A stretch of DNA of 64,000 bases from Mucor racemosus (lineage: Eukaryota; Mucoromycota; Mucoromycetes; Mucorales; Mucoraceae): positions 1,017,001 to 1,081,000 of the forward strand of contig JAPEHQ010000007.1 in NCBI GenBank assembly GCA_027405735.1. Direction: 5' to 3'. Below, piece after piece: positions 11,027 to 24,101 of this stretch (the first letter of the stretch is position 1; every line of letters starts with the position of its first letter). A model generated the notes under the pieces. The model had not been told where the DNA came from. It made no database searches and worked only from the letters and a program-made list of their open reading frames with translations. A program made the translations under genes and the position numbers.

Positions 11027-11563
11027 TAAAATAGGGTTTTATTGCATTACACTACAGTAATCTTGGACGTATTGTAAATATAGAATATTGTACAGTGTGT
11101 TCTCATAAAATCGATTTTTGAGTATATTTATATATTGGACGATACTCCTACTATTACTCAAGTGATAATAGTTAGTGGAAAAAAAAACAGATTTATGCAC
11201 ATATACGTTATAGATAATTTGGGCGTTGTGCTTTATGATACAGCTTCAATATCATTCGTGTAAATTGCCTCAAATGCCTTTATATATTTAATATCGCTCT
11301 CCTTGATCTATGTACATATATCTTACTGGACCTATTATTGTTATATTCGTGATTTATTAAAAAAACTATTATCTTTTAAACAAATATATATGCCATGTAC
11401 GCTATTACGTAGTAATTGGAATTTCTATCTCTGAGCACCATCTGTTATAGTAGATGAAAAAATTGCATAGGAAGCAATATATTTTTCTACACTACTCCTT
11501 CTTTGATCCCTTTATCTGTGATGTAAATATAGTTGTTACTATTATCTAGAAATGCCTCCGTTT

Positions 11564-11836
11564 CTAGTTGCACTTACTAGCAAAAGAAGGCTTACATACA
11601 TGGATGTCAGAGATATCCATTCCTGTCATGTGTATAATATACAACTCCTTGAGGTTTTCACTGAAGACGTGCAATAAGCTCTCGAAAGAAAGCAAGTTGA
11701 TCACAACTATTTGCAGAGAAAGACGAGCATCTCTCTTGCCCTTCATTGTCTTGAGACAGATTGCTGTCTCTAAATGGTCGGCATTGTCCAAGTATATTTT
11801 AGGAAAATATGAATGAACTCTATTTTGCCAATCCTC
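11564..11836 (-). pseudogene. Possible F-box/LRR gene fragment
   Basis: A 90-codon open stretch bounded by stops and lacking an ATG near its start. Base composition is less AT-rich than its flanks. The translation opens with DWQNRVHSYFPKIYLDN and later has ENLKELYIIHMTGMDI, the spacing of Leu/Ile expected for a degenerate leucine-rich repeat of a fungal F-box protein. No continuation on either side was found, so it is read as a gene remnant. The family assignment is weak; it could be chance. Confidence 0.3.
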
Positions 11837-13126
11837 TTATTTGATTGCAAACCAACCTAATCGGTTCCGTAATTAGACATTTGAATAAAAACCTTTATGT
11901 AGAGATAATATATCAAAACCGATATTAGTATCTGCGAAAATCACTTCAATTTATTGTTTAGTTATTTGGTAAAAATAGCACTTCTGTTGGTTTTCATTGT
12001 ATTGGAATACTATGATATTGACAGCATCAACTATGAGAAGGTCAAAGTACATCTGATCATAAGGCTGGAGATTTATATGGTACCGTATAAACCCAATGTT
12101 CTCTCTTTTATAAACCAAGACAACCACCCGGTATAGTCTTGGTAGATAGGAATGCTAATTCAATGTATAGCAACATGTGATGTCAAGCCTGTAGCTCGAG
12201 CACCTCAATAAGTTATCAAATGCTTATATACTCAGTGGTAAAAAGTCTTTGTGTTTCCAAAAAAAGTAAAGTTGTTGTAGCAAATATATCATGTTTTACG
12301 TTCCTAGATCTAATAGTTTTCCAATTTAATTACATTTTGAAATCGAGGAAAAATAGTTACATAAAAGCACCGACAGCAACATCAACATAGATTTGGAAAA
12401 ATTGCTGTTATCCAATGATCAACATCTAAAGCAGTGAATAAAATACATTGATGTATATTCCTTGTATAGATATTGCCTCCCAATCCTCTTTTGTGTATCC
12501 AAACAAACCAAATTTTTGTGATTTCCTAACATTGGTTTCTCAGATTTATTGCCTTTTGAAAAGCTTGATCCGTATTAAATAATTGCTCTCATATTAGTGC
12601 TACTTTCAGTTACTTTTTCTAGTTTCTAGGGCAATGCAAAATGAGATTATTTTCTTGAGTTTTATGAAATAGAATAGAAGAACCTTGTTCTATTGAGTTT
12701 TATTGGCCAAAACTGAAGCATTTACAACGATATATATTTGCGAAAATGAGGACACTTACCGCACAATATACATTCGTTGGTTCTATAGCATTTTTGAGTA
12801 AATACAAAAAGATTTGTCATGTTATATTGTAAATAATAGCAATTCAACAAGAGTAAAGGGTAAGGTTTTATTCAATGTAAAGAATGAGATTATATACGAA
12901 GATATCATCAGATGATGCAATAGTTATTAGTAGTGAAAAAATAACAATATCCTGAGGACATAACTACAGTCGTGTCATATCTAAATTCTAATATAAACAA
13001 AATGCTGGCAACTACATTGAAATGTTGTGTACGTTTCTAAAGAATTTTTATGTATGGCTTTTGAATCAAATACTACCTTAAAATCCTTTAAGAAAGTACT
13101 CAGTTGACTTAAGGAAATCGCTTGGG

Positions 13127-13434
13127 ATGTATCTATTGTCGTACAGTCTCCTAGCTTCACACAGTCATAGCCGTGGCCGTTGGTTGCCTCAGTCTACCGA
13201 GGGGAATGCACGGTTACTTAAGGAAGATGAAAAATCTGCCTTTTTGTTCTAATCTTTTGTCTTTTTTTTCTACTTGTTTTTTCTACTTATTTTTGTTTAC
13301 GAATTTTTTTGAGATTTGAGGTATATTATGCCATTTTCTATTAGAATTACATGATGTTCTTGCTCTTCTAGTGATGGAAAAGGCTATAGTCATCTTATAA
13401 CAAATGCTGAACTACAAGACCTTGTCCACTCGAT
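13127..13434 (+). pseudogene. Two exon-like remnants of an unidentified gene
   Basis: An ATG-initiated 41-codon stretch (13127-13252) containing SHSRGRWLPQSTEGNARLL, and an exon-like segment (13372-13434) containing DGKGYSHLITNAELQDLVHS, preceded by a good acceptor (CTTCTAG) and followed by a good donor (GTAAGT). Both are strikingly less AT-rich than the surrounding sequence. No strong donor was found for the first segment, and nothing follows the second in frame. The most economical reading is a truncated or decayed host gene; a small spliced gene is the alternative. Family not recognised. Confidence 0.3.
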
Positions 13435-14309
13435 GTAAGTAGGTGCGTATCCCTGTTGTACCTGTATCTGTAAAGATCCAAAATCCTTTGATTTACTTTC
13501 TTTTGCCAATACTGTTTCACATTTAAATCATTTTAATAAAGGGTTAGTAATGTTTTGAAACTATAAAGACTCTGTGCTTTCCTTGTTGTAAAATTTTTAC
13601 ACTTTTCTTACATTTTTACACATATCACAATCAATACATTTTGTGAAATCTTTATTTTATCACACTCATCTCTAAATATATTTTCTTTTCCTTTGAAAAT
13701 ATCAACATGAAAATCGCTTTTACATGGACTCTGTCTATTCAAACATATTACGTATCCCATCTTGATGGCAACTAACCTTATATTAAAAAGCTGAAAGGTA
13801 AACAACGTGTGAATTTTTTTCTTTGTACAACATTATTAGCATTTTAAGAGAAACCTAAATCTTAGCAATCGCAAATATTTCATTATCCATTATATGCACA
13901 TTTTCGTATCCATTTATTATTGCAAAACAAATTTTCCGATTGTCATCCTATTCAACATTGTCCCGGCTACAAAATTTATTAAATGAAGCAAGGATGGTTA
14001 CTATAGTGATTGTTTCATAAATTTGAATGATGCAGAAATGGCCAGCTTAAGATTGAAAACCCGCATTTGAAATGAAAATAAGTCGAGAAAATACTAAGGT
14101 ATTGCAATGATGGGTATTAAGTAAAGTCTAGATTATTTTTCATTCTCTACCAGGATATTTAGTTTTTAGATGGCTGTAAAGACTTTTTTTTATTTTTTTA
14201 TAAATTTTGTGAGAGCACTTTTTCTGTTATAGAGATCCATGAAGGGATGACAGGTATAGACAGCTAAAACCATAGGATAGTACTCATTAACGTCTATCTA
14301 ACGAATTTT

Positions 14310-15260
14310 ATCTCGTGAAAAAATATTGATTTTTCGTCGAGAAAATTGAGATTGAATGATTGATTTTTGGTGATAATAGAAAAAAGGATCAATTTTGGAC
14401 GAGGATATACAAGGGTAAATTTTCGCCGACCAAAAAAAATGATCAAAAAAAATTAAAATCCCCATAAAAAATAGGGCTACAGCTACGTATAAATACTCAT
14501 TCTGTAGATAATTTTGTTGCGCATAATATGAAAATAAAATATTTTAGGGTTGCATTTGAATGAAGGGTACTTTTTGATCAAAAACCGTTAAAATTTGACA
14601 TTAAATTTACTAGAGATTTTATGAGAAAAATATTTTTAAAACCTATACAGATCGATTCAGAATTAAAAACTGAACCTAAAACATTTAATACGCTAGTTCA
14701 ACTTGCTATGCATTTTTGTGAGTAATTAAACATACAAGGTTTTTTTTGGATTTTTTTGAATTTAAGCTCAGTTACATGTGCATATCTGATTATACAATTT
14801 TATATGATGGTGATATTCAAAATCGGAGCGTGCCCTCATTTCAATAGATAATCAGGAAATAAAAAATGTAAGATATACTTGAGATGCTACAGAATATTGA
14901 CAAAAAAGTTATTTCTATTCATCTTGATTTTTCAGCGAGTATAAACGCTTCAAAAGTAAAACACTTGTTTTCCTCCCGCTTAAAATCTCAATCTAAGATG
15001 TCAAATATCTCGAGATTTTATAAGCTTGCAAATAATAGTTTCTAAGCTAAATCTTCTTGTTTTTCAATGCTTTATTACATATTAAAGTTTCAGGGATGGG
15101 TTTTTTTGGACCCCCCCCCCCCAAACCTATAGAAAAGTGGGCACAATCTGATTTTAAAGATTGAAAACTATGAAAATTCAATTTTTTGAATATTTTTATT
15201 TTGGCTGACTAGATACCTATAAAAAAACATAAAATTTATTTTAACGTATGGAATGTAATA
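14310..15260. repeat. Diverged, rearranged relative of repeat family 1
   Basis: The block at 15130-15260 matches copy A around 5440-5570 in the plus orientation (TTGAATTTTTTG-type and AGATACCTA blocks), while 14795-14875 resembles copy B in its inverted orientation, and 14325-14345 has the TCGTCGAGA motif. Similarity is patchy. A C homopolymer (15111-15122) lies inside. Probably an old copy, or two overlapping fragments in opposite orientation. Confidence 0.4.
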
Positions 15261-17615
15261 TTTTCTGAATATAGCAGACCAAATTAATCAAGTTTGTAAA
15301 CTATAGAGTGCAGCTTTAATCAAACTAGATGAAAATTTATAAAGTAAATAAATTATTTTTTTTATTCATGAAGTAGAAAGAAAAGTAATTAATAGTTATG
15401 GTGTGTAACTGTTTTGTTTCTACAATAAAAAATACTTAGAAAACTATCTGTTTTACTAACATATATCTGATATGCTAGAATAATTAAAAATAATAACAAA
15501 GTAAAGTATTGATAAATGTCAGCTTTCCAACTGTGGGTCAAACTAAGGGATCGAAAACTAAATTGATCCTTATTCTTTTATTCATGAGATGTGGTTTATA
15601 TACTAATGACAGACTAGTAGATAAGGACTGCTCGAAGCGACAGTATAAATTAATAATGAGATTCATAGAGTGTAACCGCATGTGGTGTGTATAGATAGTA
15701 GAAGGTGATAATTATAAAACACTATCCTTTATCATTAGAGAATATTCCTAAAAGGAGCAAATTCAATGACAAAGGCTTAGTCTCTGTACGTTGTAGCAAC
15801 AAAGGTTATTCTAATACATCAATACATATGAGCACATAAAAACAATATTGTCATCAATTTTAAAAACATACAATCATAGCAAGAAGACCCCGTAACAGAA
15901 CTGGGAAGCTTTATTTCAAAGACTCAAAGATTTGTGAAGAATTCAAGATCCAGAGTTGGATGCCGAACAAAATGGCATTCACTTGATGTAATTTATTTTT
16001 TAGTTTTTCGTGAGATATGAAATGGCGTTGTCATTGAAAAACTATTTTATTTCTCTGGATTACGCTTGAATGGTATATTACTAATTAATATCACATTCAG
16101 GTAGAAAACTTAATATCTTTTGTAGGGTTGATACACACCAGGCAGTTAATGTTATTGTAATAGTCTTGCTCTTCAAAGACAAGGAATGCTTGTTGGAACA
16201 GTATTTCACCATGCATTTTAGAGTTTAATCAGTAATGAATACGAAGAGCATCTCGTGGCTTCCCTTTCTGTCAAGAAATTGGTAAAGCGCGTCTATAACG
16301 ATTTGATTAATGGCGAGCTTTGTTGCAAACATGAGAGAGCCTTCCTTCATGTAATAATAAACTTTCAATAGTATAAAAATGAACAAGCAATAAAATTCAT
16401 GCAATAGATCATCTTGAAATGCTTGACAGAAGAAAAAAAGTAGCGATAAATCATTGTATATTCAATGACAAACTATTGAGCAAAGCCCCAAAATAGCCTA
16501 TTTCTACGGTATGTTCATTTGATAATCTACTGGCTAGATTCAACAATGATGTGCATCATTTTAATATAAAAAAGATTCATGATCTCATAAATTGCACAAG
16601 GCTCAGAATTTTGACGTTGATAATTGTTTTGAGATGCGACACAACTATGTTATAAAACCCGACAAAATTACTGAGATGACTGATGAAGATGTATATTTTC
16701 ATCAAAGAAATTTGAATCAACCAGTTAAACCATGTACTAAAAACTAATAATCAAAGAACATGAAATATTTATAAAAGCATCTAGATAGTTTTCCACTTGT
16801 AATATTCTTCTGAAATCAAATAGCATTGCTCTCAAACTTGAGCACAATCTATGTGACTATAGAGTAACAAAGGTCATGTTGACATGACGCATCAATTAAC
16901 TAGTGGTGCATCGAGCAAGATTGTTACATTTCCTTTTTGTTTCCCCTCTCAGAAAAAAAAAAAAAAAAAAAGAAAACCCCCAACAAATATATAAAAAAAG
17001 AACTACTAGATTATAATAAAAACCTTTTACTAGGCAAAAACGTAAGTATCTATATGCATTTCTAATTTTTATATATTCAAGCAACAATGCTGTAAGAATA
17101 TTTCAGGATATCATCAAAAGCACCTACAAATATTGTTGAAAAAAAAAAAAAAAAAAAAAAAAAAGTGTGGACCCTGTATAAGGCAAAAGAATTTTTTTTT
17201 TTTGGTTTCATTTTACAACTAGGATACCAAATCCGTGGTAAGAAAATATGATCAAATAACTTATTTCGAAAGGCAAGGATAATAAAATATGTTGAAATGC
17301 AATGGTAGTGGCTTAGTGTCATTATTTGTTTGAATACCCTTTGTCCACACTATTTTTTTTATCAATATTTCTGGCGTGTGGTGATACCATGAATTCAAAT
17401 TTTAAAATCAAAAACAATACTCACCCTATTTTTTTTTTTTTTTTTTTTTTATTTTTTTATTTAGGAAATCGCGCGTTCTCTTTTCTTATTCTCTAATTGT
17501 ATAACGACACAATTCTTCAATTTTTAATATAGAGAGAATAGAGAAGAATTCTTCTTTCTCCTTTCTTGCTGGCCCTTTTTTTTTTTTTACCACTAAAATT
17601 ATTTTTTATTAAAAA

Positions 17616-20600
17616 ATGGAAAATAATACAAAAGATTTACAACAGGTAACAGCTAGACAAAATACATATGGAAACCTTAATTAAAAAATCAAATAGAAAT
17701 CATTACAAAAGCTACGAAATAATGCTGAAGAAGAACGAAAGAAAAAGATTAGGTAAAAAAGCATAAAAATTCTTAAAAAGTTGCAAAATAATGGTTTTAA
17801 TCATGAATTTCAGAATTATTGTAACACATAGAGAGCTTTTATTGAAAGAGTTATTCACAATGACAGGCGAAGGAAATTCTGACGAAACAGACCATGTTAT
17901 TTCCTTCTTGAAAGGCGGCGATGTTACCCAAATAGATCAAGATAAATGGGGTGTTTATTTAGACAAAAACAAGATCAGCAATGTAAAATTGAAGCAAGAA
18001 TCACCACAATTACAGTCATCAGCAGCATCCTCTCCAACAGATGGATCCATGAATAACAGCACAAAATTAATAAATCGAAGAGTTCCTCCTCCTCCAGTAA
18101 GGATGGTAACAAGAGGTGTTAGTGGCGCTGTTCGTCCTAAAAGTGTAGACGAAATTTTGTCTAGTTTAGACCAGAAAGATTTATTAGCATCGCCTGGAAC
18201 AAAAACAACATTCAATAATATACAACAACAACAACAACAACAACAACAGCGTCAAACAGTGCGTAAAAACACAGGTCTCAGCGCCAATACATCTTATAAT
18301 GATACTAAGACGCAAAATACGAGTACACTTGTTTACAATGGAATCAAATTATCATCAAATACAAATATGAAAAATGAATTTGAAGGCATAGATTTATATG
18401 CTTGGAAATTACATGCTACCCATTTTCCATTGTATAAGCAATTACAAACTGCTCGAAAAACATTAACAACACACGATTGGATGCTTGCAAGAGATGAATT
18501 GAAATCTGTTAAAACAATTCAAAAAATAGAGGCATTAAAAAAGACAAATTCATGGAGTTTACGGCAATTGAAGAAACATAGAGCACAATCAAGGCCAAAA
18601 ACACATTGGGATTTAATGATGGACGAGATGAAGTGGATGCATACTGATTTCAAAGAGGAACGAAAGTGGAAAATGGCAATGGCATACATGACAGCAAGGG
18701 CTGTTTTAGAATGGCATCATGCAGATGATAAAGCAACTGTTTGTGTAAAAGCTAGAATTCCTGAACCTAAAAGCCTACCTACAACTCCCATGATTGAAGA
18801 TTTGCCCACAACTCCAATTTCTGAAAATTCACCAACATCACCAGTTGCAGAAGATATATATACATCTACCATTGAAGAAAAAAATCTCCCTTCATCCCCT
18901 GTCATGGAAGATAAAAAATCTGAAAAAATGGATATCGAGACAATAATACCCACTATCAATAATGATACAGTTGAAAAATTAGAGGAAATAGACCAAGATG
19001 TAAAGCCTACCATTAATCATGAAATTGCTGATGAACCTGAATTGATAGCTGATACAACCACGGTAGAAGACTCAAAGGAGCCATTGAAATCAGATGCAAT
19101 GATGGGAGCCAGCAATGATGCACTTGAACTCATGCCTGAAACTATTGTTTCTGAAAAGAGTGAAACCATCAATGAAGAATCGACATCAATGCCTACAACG
19201 CCTGATATTGTTCCTGCTACATTATCTCCTGATGTTGTTCAAGAATATAGAAATATTATCAAGAACTTTGATCCCAACATGCCCATCATGACATTGTCAA
19301 TTGAAGATTTAGGAGAGTTTGATGCGAGCGCATTATTTCCTGAATTACTAACTTATGGTCCACCAGATTCTCTTTTCGAAGACACTTATTTTAATGAATT
19401 AGAATATAATAGAATTACACCTATCAGTAAACTCATCTCGAAACAGATCACTCTCAAAGCCCCTCAACGCTATAGTCGGAAAAGAGATATTGATGGTAAT
19501 CCCATCATTATTTACGATGAAAACCAGGATGAAATCAAACAATTGCCTCGACATGAAAGATACGATCCCACGCCCCTTATTTCTCGTAAGTTTGTTAAGC
19601 ATTACAACTTGAAGCATGTTCTAACCATGAATTTTTATAGCTTTATTTGCGCCAAAAAGACATCGCGATTTGCCTGCTCAACAGCCTTCTACACCTCAAT
19701 CACCTTCCAATTTCCACCATGCTTCAACTCATTGGTCTGAAGATGACGATGTATGTTTGATTTCATTCATTATAGAGTATTCATTCAACTGGGATTTAAT
19801 TTGTGATGCATTAAACTCTGTTCGTATGCCCCTCACAGGCGAAAAACGTACACCTTGGGAATGCCATGATCGATGGAAACGCAATAATTTAACATCTCTA
19901 TCTGGGCAAGTAAGCAGTGCTTATACATCCAAACTGAAGAGGGAACTTCATCGTCGTCCAACTACTGTTCGATTTGATTCTCCTCATAAACGTCAGAGAC
20001 AATACAACATCTTTGAAGCAATTAAAAAGACACAAAAGAAGCGTGAAGAAACTGAAAAGCAATCAGCAACTACTTCTGTTCCACCTCGTCCTACAATTGA
20101 AGTACATGGAACAAATAGTGCTGGTCAACGTTTACCATCAGCTATGGAAATGAGTTTACATAAAGCACAAAGAGAAAGACAAATGGCACAAGCTGTTCTT
20201 GAACAACGGCAATTGTCCGCTGCAATTAGCCTTGGTTCTCAAGCACCTAATAGTGTTTCTCGTCCTGCTACTGCTGCAACTGGTGTTAATAACGTAACAA
20301 ATCCTGCTGGTCAAACACAAGCCAGACCTCCAATGTCTGTAGCATCTTCTGCTGCTGCACAAGCTCGTGCTGCTGCTACTGTTGTAGCCTCATCTGTTTC
20401 TCCAGCAGCACAAAATGCTACTGCTAGACCTCAGCTTCCTATTACTCAACAGACTCCTAATGTGGCTGCAGGTCTGCCTCTTAATAGATACCCAGCTGCT
20501 CAACTTCAATTGCTTAGACAACAGCAAATGGTACTCATGGCAGCCGCACAACAACAAGCACAACAACAACAATCTGCTGCTACAAATGGTCAAGCACGTC

Positions 20601-21498
20601 CTCCAACTCCTGCAACTATTCAAAGATTTGCCAATGCCATTCAACAACAACAGCAAGCTCAACAGGCCCAATTGCAACAACAGCTTCAATTACAACAAGC
20701 TCAGGCTCAAGTACAAGCGCAAGCGCAAGCGCAAGCTCAAGCTCAGGCACAGGCTCAAGCACAAGCACAGGCTCAAGCACAAGCTCAAGCACAGGCTCAA
20801 GCACAGTTACTAGCTGCCCAACAACAACAACAACAGCTGCAGCAGCAACAGCAACAGCAACAAACACAACAACGTAAGCATATTTAAGTATTTTTTATCT
20901 TATGCATTTACTAACTAAATTAAACAAATTAGAATTACATACACCTACACCATCTGCAGAAACTGTTGCTCAACAAGTTTCTCAAATGACATCTCCTGCT
21001 GTTGCACAATCTAGCCCACAAGCAGCAAGACCTGCTACACAATCACAATCATCATCTCCTCAATCACAAGCTCAACAACAAGCAGCCATTGCAGCACAGT
21101 TACAAGCAAATCCTTTAATGTTTGCAGCACAATTAGCACAAATTGGTTACCCTATCTCTCAATTACCAGCTAGTCAACAACTTCAATTACAACGTTATTT
21201 GGCTCAATTACAAATGAGAAACGCTGCTGTTGCTGCTGCGGCTGCTAATGGATCTACTGCTTCAACTACTGCAACTAGTCCTGTTGTTAATCAACAACAA
21301 CAACCTAATAATAATGTACAAAATTTGCAAGCTGCTTTGTTGGCTCAACAACAGTTACAAAGATTGCAAGCTCTTCAATTGCAACAACAACAACAACAAG
21401 CTGCTGCTGCAGCTCAGCAGCAACAACAACAGCAGCAACAACAATCACCACCACCGCCTCAACAACAACAACAACAACAACCTCCTTCATCTTCTTGA
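17616..21498 (+). CDS. EAF1: NuA4 scaffold subunit Eaf1/Vid21-like (HSA + SANT)
   Basis: Five exons, 17616-17645, 17697-17752, 17814-19585, 19641-20873 and 20933-21498, give 1218 residues in frame. The first two small exons encode a basic helix that joins THRELLLKELF, the conserved Eaf1 N terminus. An HSA domain lies at about 270-335 (HWDLMMDEMKWMHTDFKEER), the helix that docks actin and actin-related proteins. A SANT/Myb domain lies at about 649-702 (HWSEDDD...ECHDRWKRNN). In fungi this pairing is the hallmark of Eaf1/Vid21, the platform of the NuA4 histone H4/H2A acetyltransferase, the counterpart of animal p400/EP400 without its ATPase; there is no Snf2 ATPase here. The final 300 residues are Gln/Ala-rich low complexity with a long Gln-Ala repeat. 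The next gene is convergent, 124 bases away. Confidence 0.88.
20703..20810. repeat. Coding Gln-Ala dipeptide repeat (CAR GCN)n
   Basis: About 17 tandem hexanucleotide units CA(A/G)GC(N) inside the EAF1-like gene encode alternating Gln-Ala. Third positions vary (GCG first, then GCT/GCA), so the tract is old enough to have diverged or is under protein-level constraint. Uninterrupted CAA/CAG polyglutamine runs follow at about 20818-20870 and 21380-21480. Confidence 0.85.
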
Positions 21499-21622
21499 TA
21501 ATCTCGATTTGTATATGCTTTCAAGTACTTCCTCCATCAATGTGTAAATTTCTCTTTATTATAAATTAATCCATTTTTTTTAATAAATAAATAAAAAAAA
21601 AATAATAATAATATATAAATGT

Positions 21623-23059
21623 TTATAAATCTTCATAATCTTCATCTGCTAATATCTCAATTTTACCATCATTACTATCATCATCACTTGAGGAAAAGAC
21701 TGGTTGTGGTATAGGTTTTGGCTTTGATTTGGATTTCTCTTTTGTCTTTTTCTTTTTGGGTTTTTCTGGAGATTCTTCAATTTTATCGCCTAAAAATTGA
21801 TCTAAATCTTCTCCTGTTTCTTGCAATTTAACCTGATCTAATGAGGTTGATATACTATCGGCAGTTGCATTGCTTTGATCTATATCATCAGAGAATAAGC
21901 GCCAAATCTTGTTTAGATATTAAAATTCGCATTGACTTACGAGAGTAAAGGGAAGATACCTCTGTTTCTCTTCTCCTTCTATAATCGTCAAGTTCTGCAT
22001 TGAAATTGGCTTCATAGAGTTCAACTCTCTTCTTTTGTTGTATGCTATCATATTCTTCATATTGTTGTTTTAATTTGATCTCTTTCTCTCGCAGTAATTG
22101 TCTAAATTTCATGCAGAATTGTTCAAATATGCACACTTTTTATCATTAAAATATGCGTACCTTCTATTTGCAATCTCATCCATTAATTCCTTTTCTTGCT
22201 CGTCTTTCCATATTTCAAACTGGCGCTTTTCGTAATCTACAGATACTTGATCAATTTTTTCTTCCAATTTTTCAAGTACATTCATTAGTTTTGCTGCAAA
22301 ATACATGCATTAATTTACTGATATTTGCTGTCGCATTAGATAAAATGATTCTGTTTACCTGCTGATGTGTGTATTGTCTCCAGGTTTGAATGTATTTCTT
22401 TAATGTCATTATCGCTATTCTCCATCGTCTCACATATTTTGTAATGAAGTTCTCCTGTTGTTTGTAATTGCCGTAATTTAACATCTGCAGTCTTTGTGGA
22501 TTTGTACATGGTAAATGTCGGGTTTATAGCTTTCATTTACATTAAACTTACTTGAGCCTTTTTAAAATTGTCTTGATTTGATTTATGAATATTATCCCAA
22601 CCTTCTTGTAATCTATTAATCATTTGTCCAGTTGCTTTTAGTTCCATAATAGATGGAGAAGGCTCTACTGTGTTAGCTGGTGAATTACTCGAAATTGTAT
22701 CACTAAATCAATGGGTTGAGTTGATATGAAACGATAGTCTTTCATCAACCATTTATACCTAGAATCCTGACGATTCAACAAGATCGAATTAAGATTCTGA
22801 AATTCGGTTCGAAGAGCTCCTAATCTTCTTTAGATCTGTGGTTAATTTACTACTAGTTAATGATTTTGAGATAAATGTTATTGCTTTACCTTTCGACACC
22901 ACGATTCCATTCGGTATCGTTTATTCTACGAGATATTCGGTTGGTTGGTTTATATTGGATGATATTAAGAAAACATTTGCTTTCTTACCCGACAGATTCG
23001 GTTATAGACCGTATATTTAATGATGCATTTGGAAATATGCTTTTGAATTGTTGAAACAT
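21623..23059 (-). CDS. Dysbindin-like coiled-coil protein (BLOC-1 type)
   Basis: Eight exons on the minus strand: 22989-23059, 22890-22925, 22759-22827, 22552-22702, 22359-22491, 22161-22293, 21941-22101 and 21623-21879. All joins hold frame and give 336 residues. Middle and C-terminal thirds align by eye with dysbindin: W-D-x-I-H near the start of the coiled coil, VLEKLEEKIDQ, then a basic helix KLKQQYEEYDSIQQKKR followed by YEANFNAELDDYRR, matching the dysbindin segment that ends in an RQKFFEEAF-type motif. The tail is Lys-rich then Ser/Asp/Glu-rich, like dysbindin's acidic C terminus. Dysbindin belongs to BLOC-1, which acts in endosome and lysosome-related organelle biogenesis. No other BLOC-1 gene is in the window. 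The acceptor of exon 3 has an alternative three bases away. Identification rests on pattern match only. Confidence 0.7.
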
Positions 23060-24101
23060 TAAATATCAACAACTTCTTGGTATAAATGAAGAAGTTTACT
23101 TGTTGTTCATGTGAAGGGTTTGTGCTTTTTCCATAAACCAAATGTGACGGTGCATGAATAGAGCGAAATACTGTATTTAAAGAATTTATTTTCAATGTTC
23201 AAGCGCTTTCATAAAATTTGAAAACATTTTTCCATCTCTCTAACATGTATTAAAAAGGTTTGAATTTTTTGTTTACGCTTTTTTACTCGCATGTGAGCAT
23301 AACTTGATGTTGAAGTCAATGATGTTAGAATTTTGAAGCGTATCGGGAATTGAAAATCGGAAGCGATTTTTTTTTTCATTTTCATCCAAATTTCATAAAA
23401 AATACTTAAATCGTGATTTTCTCTATAAATCATTAATGAAGTAAGTACTACTTATTAAGAGCTTTATATATAAATTACGATTATCTATCGAATGGTGTAA
23501 ATTATGTTAGAGTTTTACTGCAAAATACTTGCAGTAAAGTCGAAAAACTGAAATTACATTTTTTTGATAAAAAGCACTTTTTTTGTCAAAATAAGCATGA
23601 TATTTTAGTTTCATATGATAGAGTAATTTAATATCAACATTTTGAATAATTTTCCACTGTTCTGGTGTCATTTTTCGTCAAGATATAGGAGATTATATGA
23701 AAAACCGAATTTTGGATCGACCAATTACAAGGGTTGAGAAGGGAATTTTTAAGTGAAGGTTTAAGCGATAAAAAACTGAAAATTCAGAATTTTTTTACTA
23801 CACATATTTTCAAAATACTATTTCATGGATTTTTGGCAAAGCAAAATTAAAATTAAATAATATCATTAGAGAGGTTGACATACCAATACTTTAAAAAATG
23901 TTTATTTATATGAAAATCAAATATTTTAAGTTTGTTTAAACTCTGTAATCATGAATACTCCAATTTTAAAAACGCACAAATTTATCAATAATAATAGTAA
24001 TAAACTTTACCGGACTTGCAGTTACAGTGAATTAGTGCAAATTTTTTGATTTGACATATCTCTTTTTTCCTTTTTAAATTAATACACAAAAAAGAAATGC
24101 T
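23060..24101. other. Divergent promoter spacer with AT-rich repeat-like sequence
   Basis: Between the dysbindin-like start (-) and the Myb gene start (+). No coding region seen. Sequence from about 23480 to 23960 has the texture of repeat family 1 (TTTTTGATAAAAAG, AAACTGAAAATTCAG) but no clear alignment to its copies. Confidence 0.35.

Larger units (their letters stand above)
11027..17615. other. 6.6-kb gene desert with decayed fragments
   Basis: No intact gene is supported. The region is AT-rich with long A/T homopolymers (for example 17139-17164 and about 17430-17450). Islands of more balanced base composition stand out and hold short disrupted coding-like stretches (see 11564-11836 and 13127-13434). 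A diverged copy of repeat family 1 lies at 14310-15260. The last 100 bases are a T-rich leader for the EAF1-like gene. Confidence 0.5.

Noticed and set aside
11568..11816. 82-codon plus-strand ORF overlapping the F-box/LRR-like fragment
   Set aside because: The minus-strand frame gives the more protein-like text; the plus frame is its shadow.
16225..16350. 41-codon minus-strand stretch of more balanced base composition
   Set aside because: Protein-like but too short and isolated to call a gene or assign a family.
20390..20867. Leu/Val-rich open frames on both strands over the EAF1 Gln/Ala-rich region
   Set aside because: Frame-shifted or antisense reading of CAA/CAG/GCN repeats gives open but meaningless low-complexity peptides.
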